Positions 57,419 to 64,000 of a stretch of DNA of 64,000 bases are shown in pieces. The position numbers and the translations under genes were made by a program. Numbering within the stretch: the stretch's first letter is position 1; every line of letters starts with the position of its first letter. The stretch is from Bufo bufo (lineage: Eukaryota > Chordata > Amphibia > Anura > Bufonidae): NCBI RefSeq assembly GCF_905171765.1, contig NC_053391.1, positions 194,132,559-194,196,558 of the forward strand, in the 5' to 3' direction. The notes below the pieces were generated by a model. That model was not told where the DNA came from. It was given only the letters and a program-made list of their open reading frames with translations, and did not search any database.

Positions 57419-58885
57419 AAAAATAAAGGGAACACTTAAACAACACAATGTAACTCCAAGTCAATCACACTTCTGTGAAATCAAACTGTCCACTTAGGAA
57501 TCAACACTGAGTGACAATCAATTTCACATGCTGTTGTGCAAATGGGATAGACAACAGGTGGAAATTATGGGCAATTAGCAAGACACCCACAATAAAGGAA
57601 TGGTTCTGCAGGTGGTGATCACAGACCACTTCTCAGTTCCTATGCTTCCTGGCTGATGTTTTGGTCACTTTTGAATGCTGGCGGTGCTTTCACTCTAGTG
57701 GTAGCATGAGACGGAGTCTACAACCCACACAAGTGGCTCAGGTAGTGCAGCTTATCCAGGATGGCACATCAATGCGAGCTGGCAACAACCCAGCAGCAGG
57801 ACCGCTACCTCCGCCTTTGTGCAAGGAGGAACAGGAGGAGCACAGCCAGAGCCCTGCAAAATGACCTCCAGCAGGCCACAAATGTGCATGTGTCTGCTCA
57901 AACGGTCAGAAACAGACTCCATGAGGGTGATATGAGGGCCCGACGTCCACATTGGGGGTTGTGCTTACAGCCCAACACCGTGCAGGATGTTTGGCATTTG
58001 CCAGAGAACACCAAGATTGGCAAATTCGCCACTGGCACCCTGTGCTCTTCACAGATGAAAGCAGGTTCACACTGAGCACATGTGACAGACGTGACAGAGT
58101 CTTGAGACGCCGTGGAGAACGTTCTGCTGCCTGCAACATCCTCCAGCATGACCGGTTTGGCATTGGGTCAGTAATGGTGTGGGGTGGCATTTTTTTGGAG
58201 GGCCGCACAGCCCTCCATGTGCTCGCCAGAGGTAGCCTGACTGCCATTAGGTACCGAGATGAGATCCTCAGACCCCTTGTGAGACCATATGCTGGTGCGG
58301 TTGGTCCTGGGTTCCTCCTAATGCAAGACAATGCTAGACCTCATGTGGCTGGAGTGTATCAGCAGTTCCTGCAAGATGAAGGCATTGATGCTATGGACTG
58401 GCCCGCCCGTTCCCCAGACCTGAATCCAATTCAGCACATCTGGGACATCATGTCTCGCTCTATCCACCAACGTCACGTTGCACCACAGACTGTCCAGGAG
58501 TTGGCAGATGCTTTAGTCCAGGTCTAGGAGGAGATCCCTCAGGAGACCGTCCGCCACCTCATCAGGAGCATGCACAGGCGTTGTAGGGAGGTCATACAGG
58601 CACGTGGAGGCCACACACACTACTGAGCCTCATTTTGACTTGTTTTAAGGACATTACATCAAAGTTGGATCAGCCTGTAGTGTGTTTTTCCACTTTAATT
58701 TTGAGTGTGACTCCAAATCCAGACCTCCATGTGTTGAAAAATTTGATTTCCATTTTTTTATTTTTGTGTGATTTTGTTGTCAGCACATTCAACTATGTAA
58801 AGAACAAAGTATTTCAGAAGAATATTTAATTAATTCAGATCTAGGATGTGTTATTTTTGTGTTCCCTTTATTTTTTTGAGCAGTG
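57419..58885 (+). mobile_element. Tc1/mariner element 2
   Basis: Inverted ends start CACTGCTCAAAAAAATAAAG and end CTTTATTTTTTTGAGCAGTG; TA on both sides (57417-57418 and 58886-58887). Size 1467 bp, near full length. Contains a plus-strand transposase with a deletion and point changes. Confidence 0.95.
57706..58626 (+). pseudogene. Tc1 transposase, dead copy
   Basis: It starts [20 protein letters not shown], then breaks near 57775-57785, where most of the helix-turn-helix region is missing and the frame changes; [16 protein letters not shown] follows. A further frame change near 57950 leads to the catalytic part (VLFTDESRF with the first Asp, LLMQDNARPH with the second). The third site reads SPDLNPIQHIWD: Gln stands 35 residues after the second Asp, where the DD34E family has Glu. 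A TAG at 58525-58527 precedes an otherwise open tail (EEIPQETVRH...GGHTHY) to TGA at 58624-58626. Inactive by several independent lesions. Confidence 0.9.
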
Positions 58886-58929
58886 TACATAAAGATAAAA
58901 CGTAACCTTTAATAATTTTACTATGAGAG

Positions 58930-59213
58930 TCCATTTACACGTCCCTAAGTGTTTTGCGGATCTGCATTCCGCAATTTGTGGACTGCACATTGCTGGCACT
59001 ATAATAGAAAATGCCTAATCTTGTCTGCAATTGCGGACAAGACTAGGACATGTTCTATTCTTTTGCGGAAACGGAAGCACAGATGCGGAAGTGCGGATCC
59101 GCAAATGCGGATGCGGACAGCACTTCCGGCTCCATTGAAAATGAATGGGTCTGCACCCGTTCCGCAAAATTGCGGAACGAATGCGGACCCATTTTGCGGA
59201 CGTGTGAATGGAA
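58930..59213. mobile_element. Small foldback element
   Basis: The left arm CCATTTACACGTCC...TTTTGCGGATC pairs with the right arm ...CCCATTTTGCGGACGTGTGAATGG. The interior repeats TGCGGA/TCCGCA motifs many times. No coding capacity; target duplication not resolved. Confidence 0.65.
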
Positions 59214-59560
59214 AAGATATCCCTCAAAATGAAAATAAATGTAATTATTAAAGTTAAGCAAAAAGCATAGATGTGGTAGGCAATAACAAGTGCTAGGCGG
59301 CACTAAATCAGGTGCTCGGCGGCACCAAATCAGAAACCATATGTCCTACCACAATCCGGGGGGTTCCAGTGCACATCCATGAATCCTGGAAGGAAAGCAA
59401 AAAACGTCTATCCCTGGGCTAGATGATGATGTGGTATTGAAGGACAGGGTGGGCAAAGAACTGTCCCTGATATTGCCCTACAGAGGGGTGCTATTCTGGC
59501 CCTGATAGCCTAACCACAGACCACCCGTCCTGATTAGAGCGACCCCGTCTGAACCTTACC
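59214..59560. other. Unassigned part of hAT copy A
   Basis: No gene. A short tandem GGTGCTCGGCGGCACCAAATC-like pair occurs at about 59290-59330. Origin not recognised. Confidence 0.4.
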
Positions 59561-59952
59561 CTATATAAAAATGTATTATAAGTATATCGCACCCCTCTGT
59601 GTATCACACATATCGATAGCACACCTATACTAGTACTTAAAATGACTTTTGTGGCCCTATTAGCTAGCGTTTGGTGTCCCTAACAGCCTGTCCCTGCTCC
59701 ACACAGCAACCTCTCCCTACACTGGCAAAACACTGAATGTAAAATGGCGGCCAGATCAGGTTTATTTATAAGGTAGGGGGTATGTCCATGTGCTGAAATG
59801 TCTCAATTGGCTGTCCTGTACCACCTGATGGATGTGTCATGGGTCAAAGTTCTTCATAATGTAAAAGAATATGGTGGGCGCAAATTTCTCCATATGTTCG
59901 CATGTTCGGCGAATCGCGCCGAGTGAACCGCAAGGCCATCTCTACTTGCCTT

Positions 59953-61025
59953 TGTCTCCCTCAGACCAGAGCTACTTCGGCTAGTAGCACCACAGATCCT
60001 AGGGCTATCCTTCAGTTTGTGCTGTGCCCTTTCTCTCCTTTACCAGCACTGACTCTGTCTGTCAAAATGTCCAGCACAGCAAGACACCCCCCACCCCCAT
60101 CTTCAGCAGGCTGGGTTCTTCAAAGGCCCAGCTCCAACAAAACCTGGGCTGGCCGTGGGGAACAGGCACCGACCCTGCTCTTTACCTGTTCCCAGTAAGA
60201 ACTGGCACGGACACGCGCCAGCAGCATTCACCGCTGTAACCGCAATGATCCGGTTCTTACTCCACCGAGGCCAGGACCTCTGGTGGCATGTATCATCCGT
60301 CTATTATTATCCCGGGGACTCTCCTACTATATTTATTAGAAATGAGCAAACTGATTTTACCATTTCAGGAAAAAGAGAACTTGAATGAGATTTACGAGTC
60401 AGTTCTTCTTCCAAATGGGAAAATAGTACTGGTTACCCCAGTGTTACACTTTTCTGAAAGAGACATACAAGTCAGGTCTCTTTTCAAAAGAACAAAAGTA
60501 CTGAGTATCTCAAAGGAAAACTGCACTGGTTAGCTCAGTGACCTTGTGTACACTCTTGTTGTTGCTGTTTCTTATTAGGGAGACCAACAAGTATGCATGA
60601 GGGGTATTTTAGTCCAGACAACGCTACTAAGCCCTTTCTAGGAAACATATATGCAAATTTTAGCGTCCTTTTAATTCCTCTCCCAGAAGCCTAGCGGTAT
60701 GGAAATTAGCTTTTCTTCCAAAAAAGAAAAGAACACTAAGCCTATTTGCTGCATTTTGGTCTCTCTAATAAGAAAGAGCACACCCAGGAGTACCCCCAAC
60801 GTCACTTAGCTGACCAGGACCGATATATTTTTAGAATCTCAGTACTGTTGTTCTTTTAGAAGGCAAATTAACATTTCATTCTATTTTATTCTAGTACTCC
60901 TAGAATCTATTCTATTCTAGACCAGGAATGTACAAATTAATCCTCATATAGCCACAATGTTTGCATTTGTACGTCATTTGAATCCTGTACTATCATTATG
61001 TGTATTGGGAATACCTGCCTGGCTG
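59953..61025. other. Spacer between the two inverted hAT copies
   Basis: No domain-bearing frame or RNA gene recognised; several frames of 70-100 codons lack motifs. Confidence 0.45.
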
Positions 61026-61227
61026 TAGAGATGGCATTGCGGTTCACCCGTTGGTCGTTTTCCGGCGAACTTTTATTGTTCGTGATTTGCCGAACATTCG
61101 AACATATGGCTAAGTTTGCCGGCGCCATATTCTTTTGCATTGCGACGAACTTTGACCCATGACACATCCATCAGGTGGGACAGGGCAGCCAAATGAGACA
61201 TTTCAGCACATGGACACACCCCCACAC

Positions 61228-61235
61228 TATAAAAG
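61228..61235 (+). promoter_or_regulatory. TATA-like box of hAT copy B
   Basis: CACACTATAAAAGAATTTG lies about 200 bp inside the element, followed about 60 bp on by GTGTAGAGAGAGG. Copy A has CTTATAAATAAAC at the equivalent inverted position (about 59765-59777). Confidence 0.4.
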
Positions 61236-61409
61236 AATTTGATCTGGCAGCCATTTTACATTCTGTATTTTGCCAGTGTAGAGAGAGGTTGCTTTGTGGA
61301 GCAGGGACCAGCTATTAGGGACAACAAACGCTAGCTAATAAGGCCACAAAAGTCCTTTTAAGGACTGGTATAGGTGTGCTATCAATAGGTGTGATATACT
61401 GAGGGGTGT

Positions 61410-62529
61410 TGTGGCGAAACCAACCTCGCCACTGGGTTTTGGAGAGGCCTGTTTATCAGCCTCTTGCCCCAGGATTATGGGCCCTCTCATCAGCCCATGC
61501 AAAACTTAAACCCCATGGCGATTTGACTGTGTTTGTGGCATCTGAGCGCTCAGATCCAAGCCATATGGGGACATGTGGGGTTTTGAGATGTGTGACAGAA
61601 CCATCTGTCTGTGTAATTGTATTGTATGTTATGTGAGGGTACCCAGTTAGCTCATATTATTGTATTCATGTTGTCTGAGTGCCATTCACCTAATAATATG
61701 CACTCAGACTTGAGCTGTCTGGGAATGTGTTAAATGTCTATGTGTATTGTAAAGGGTGGGACATTGTATGTTTGAGTAAGTGATGTCTGTTCCATTGTCC
61801 CCACGTGTGTATTGGTGATTTCTCTTTGTCTTGAGAGATAATTGGATTACGCCTCGGGTGTCTCCAGGGCACAGAGGAGGAAACCATGATGCATTGTGGG
61901 GATGTATTGTCTCTGTAAAACCTGCTTGAGCCAGATTGCCATGCTGCCAGCCAGGGCCCAAAAGATACTTTTACTAACTTTTCAACCCCTGGTCTGATTC
62001 ATGCCATTTTGTAATATGTTGTTCCCCTGAATGGATTGATTGTGAATATGTAATTTTTATGTGAATGTGATGTATGGTTTTAGAGTTGTGAAAGTTAGGT
62101 AGAAAGTATGTTTTAACTGTATGTGTAATTGAGTTTCCTCTCAGGATAAGGGGAGGGAATATGTGGGATGTAACTGATATGTGATTGGTTGTTTTATACC
62201 TCCCTGTGGGCGGTCCTGTATTTGAAAAGACTGTAATAAAAACCAGGCTGGGTGTGCCAGCACCTCAGACCACTGTTTGACCCTCAACACGGAGCCTTGT
62301 CTCGTTATTGGGGGGGATCCGCTGTATGCTGTTAGAGACTGATTGCCAGGAGTGTAAGCTGATTCCTGTTCGTCTGCTAGCAGCTATTCGTGAGGTTCCA
62401 GTTTGGAGTGCTATTTTGTATCCAGTTCGGGAGTTTGGAGTATCCGGCAGTAGCTGTGCCTGTCTCTCAGAAAGGGGCTTATCGCCTAAACAGATTTTAA
62501 CCCCTTGTCTGCTGAAACGGTCCGTTACA
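61410..62529 (+). repeat. 5' LTR (1120 bp)
   Basis: Starts TGTGGCG and ends CCGTTACA. TATA-like TTTTATACC at about 62193 and polyadenylation signal AATAAA at 62235-62240 mark the probable U3/R region. Followed by TTGGTGGCAAGCAGCGGGAT, the probable primer-binding area. Confidence 0.85.
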
Positions 62530-62619
62530 TTGGTGGCAAGCAGCGGGATCGTTCCTACAGCCAGAAGGACAGCTACAGGAGACACCATTTCTTTGGATTC
62601 TACAATTTAAAGGCAACGC

Positions 62620-63098
62620 ATGTCCCAGTACAGCGACCCTAAAAGCAACAGGATGGAACCAGCAGTGTTATACGAGGAGGAGGACCTGGATGGCCGGGAT
62701 GCATTAAGGAAAGGCATCTGGTACCAGGCCCTGGATAGTGTACAATACCAGCGGGGTGAGAGTCTCCCCAGTGAAGAGCAGCGGTTGCAGAAGCAAGTGG
62801 CCCTGCGGATGCCCTTCCTGGGAGAGCAGCCCCTGGAGGAATGGGTGAAGGATCTAGAGCACCGGTATGGCAGGAGCTATGGCTGGAGGATGCCTACCAG
62901 GCGCTTTGGTGGTATATGGCACAGTATATACCCATGACAGCCGAACATGACAAGCCAGAGGGAGAGGCGTTTGATGGTCCTGGCTTGTTATGGGAGTCCT
63001 TTGCAGAGCCTGACTTCGGGAGCCCTGCACAGTCCAGACTTCAGGACATTTTCTATGAGAGGGAGGCTAGGCATAAGTGGGATGACCCCCATGAGGTA
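62620..63098 (+). pseudogene. gag N-terminal fragment of the LTR retroelement
   Basis: From ATG at 62620 the frame reads MSQYSDPKSNRMEPAVLYEE, then LPSEEQRLQKQVALRMPFLG and PLEEWVKDLEHRYGR; after a frameshift near 62871 it continues ELWLEDAYQALWWYMAQYIP to EREARHKWDDPHEV. I take it as gag-like because it directly follows the LTR and primer area; no zinc knuckle or protease is present. The 3' side is joined to the LTR by deletion. Confidence 0.65.
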
Positions 63099-63300
63099 GC
63101 TGTTAGAGACTGATTGCCAGGAGTGTAAGCTGATTCCTGTTCGTCTGCTAGCAGCTATTCGTGAGGTTCCAGTTTGGAGTGCTATTTTGTATCCAGTTCG
63201 GGAGTTTGGTGTATCCTGCAGTAGCTGTGCCTGTCTCTCAGAAAGGGGCTTATCGCCTAAACGGTTTTTAACCCCTTGTCTGCTGAAACGGTCCGTTACA
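63099..63300 (+). repeat. Truncated 3' LTR (202 bp)
   Basis: Matches 62328-62529 almost base for base, starting GCTGTTAGAGACTGATTGCC and ending CGGTCCGTTACA. Differences include TGTATCCTGC here against AGTATCCGGC. Confidence 0.93.
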
Positions 63301-63305
63301 GGTGT

Positions 63306-63911
63306 GATATACTTATAATATACTTTCTAACATAGAAAGTATATTATAGTGCATTTGTATTGTGCAGCAGTTGTGTGCAGTTCTGCTGTGATACCGCAGC
63401 TATATAGAGGGACAAATGCTATTAGAACAACTAATTGCAATGCATGTGATAAACCTGTTGCCCCAAAAAAACTTATTGAGGGGTGGTATATACCTATAAT
63501 ATACTTTCTAACATAGAAAGTATATAGTGCATTTGTATTGTGCAACAGTTGTGTGCGGCTCTGCTGCGATACTGCAGCTATATAAAGGGACAAGCGCTAT
63601 TGGAACAACAATTTGCAACGGGTGTGATATATCTGTTGCCCCCCAAAAACTGATTGAGGGGTGTGATATACCTTCTTCCACAAATACTGATTGAGGGCTG
63701 CGATATAACTGTTGCCCCAAATAAACAGGGTGGTGTGATATAACTGTTGTGGCTAAAAAATAATTGAGGGGTGTGATATACCTGCTTCCACCAAATATTG
63801 ATTGAGGGGTGCAATATACTTCTACAAAATACTGATTAAGGGGTTCAATATACCTGTTTCCACCAAATATTGATTGAGGCCTGCGATATACCTGCTTCCA
63901 CAAAATACTGA
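63306..63911. repeat. Internal repeats of hAT copy B
   Basis: Two units of about 175 bp, each with the hairpin ATACTTTCTA-ACA-TAGAAAGTAT, are followed by about five units of 45-60 bp built on GATTGAGGGGTGTGATATAC and TGCTTCCACCAAATA. Equivalent inverted sequence is in 57200-57400 of copy A. Confidence 0.8.
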
Positions 63912-64000
63912 TTAACCCCTTAAGGACACAGCCTTATTTCACCTTAGGACCAGGCCATTTTTTGCAAATCTTACCAGTGTCACTTTAAGTGCTGATAACT
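63912..64000. mobile_element. Start of a TTAA-type repeat, cut by the window end
   Basis: TTAACCCCTTAAGGACACAG interrupts the preceding repeat and continues past the window. The TTAA start suggests another piggyBac/Kolobok-like non-autonomous element; the other end is not visible. Confidence 0.45.

Larger units (their letters stand above)
56888..59944 (-). mobile_element. hAT-family non-autonomous element, copy A
   Basis: Ends TAGTGATGGACGAAC and GCAAGGCCATCTCTA are flanked by CCTGCCTT (56880-56887) and CTTGCCTT (59945-59952), 7 of 8 identical. Contains GTTCGCGAA-type subterminal repeats on the left, a hairpin TATACTTTCTAACATAGAAA (about 57347-57366), a Tc1/mariner insertion and a foldback insertion. 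Its right 385 bp recur inverted at 61026-61410, so it lies in the orientation opposite to copy B. Confidence 0.8.
61410..63300 (+). mobile_element. LTR retroelement, internally deleted
   Basis: The 5' LTR 61410-62529 (TGTGGCG to CGTTACA, 1120 bp), a gag fragment, and the last 202 bp of a 3' LTR (63099-63300). Five-base duplications GGTGT lie at 61405-61409 and 63301-63305; removing the element restores the GAGGGGTGTGATATAC motif of the surrounding repeat. Pol and most of the 3' LTR are lost. Confidence 0.88.
61026..63911 (+). mobile_element. hAT-family non-autonomous element, copy B (3' end not seen)
   Basis: Begins TAGAGATGGCATTGCGGTTC, the inverted equivalent of the right end of copy A. 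It continues with a TATA box and an internal repeat region, is split by an LTR retroelement (61410-63300), and resumes with GAGGGGTGTGATATACC-type repeats to 63911, where another repeat starts. Its own right end was not found before the window end. Confidence 0.7.

Noticed and set aside
59953..61025. Possible host exons in the spacer
   Set aside because: Frames are short, without recognisable domains or paired splice signals of convincing quality.

Overview
The window is non-coding, transposon-packed vertebrate nuclear DNA. The mixture of families (L1/Tx1-type LINE, chromodomain Ty3/gypsy, SCAN-like gag retroelements, several hAT families, Tc1/mariner, TTAA-target foldback elements) and the look of the repeats suggest an anuran amphibian; this is inference from repeat content, and no host exon, tRNA gene or functional host RNA gene was found. 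Essentially every long reading frame belongs to a mobile element or is an artefact of a tandem repeat whose period is a multiple of three.

Layout. (1) 1-5162: a SCAN-like retroelement gag relic, cut at its start by a hAT element (482-5154, minus, perfect 8-bp target duplication TCCATGAA). The middle of this hAT has been replaced by two pieces of 18S rRNA sequence, and its 5' leader holds about 19 copies of a 102-bp repeat. (2) 5163-7022: AT-rich DNA without recognisable genes. (3) 7027-18669: a three-level nest. A foldback element with TTAA ends contains a Ty3/gypsy chromovirus (7495-18662, 528-bp LTRs, duplication GTTCC), whose 5' LTR contains a nearly intact L1/Tx1-type LINE (7513-13376, minus, 15-bp duplication, A tail). 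(4) 18674-21939: smaller non-autonomous elements (a hAT MITE and two foldback elements).

(5) 21940-49943: a hAT element of about 28 kb, the main oddity of the window. It has related hAT ends, a TATA-like promoter, two 5' tandem arrays (78 bp x 7, 296 bp x 8.5), one BED-finger transposase frame of 1141 codons broken only by three nonsense codons, and then about 20.5 kb of a 141-bp satellite (about 145 copies) before its 3' terminus. The satellite has a higher-order pattern set by 13 shortened marker units. 

(6) 49952-56887: two nested hAT-type non-autonomous elements (51079-53130) with a large perfect-arm palindrome and triplicated CRE-like palindromes, then a hAT MITE (53563-55477) containing a decayed Tc1/mariner. 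(7) 56888-64000: two inverted copies of another hAT family. One carries a second Tc1/mariner whose third catalytic residue is changed; the other carries an internally deleted LTR retroelement. The window ends in the start of a further TTAA-type repeat.

The genes do not form a pathway. They are parasites of parasites, and their order of arrival can be read from interrupted target duplications. All assignments were made by reading motifs, without database searches.
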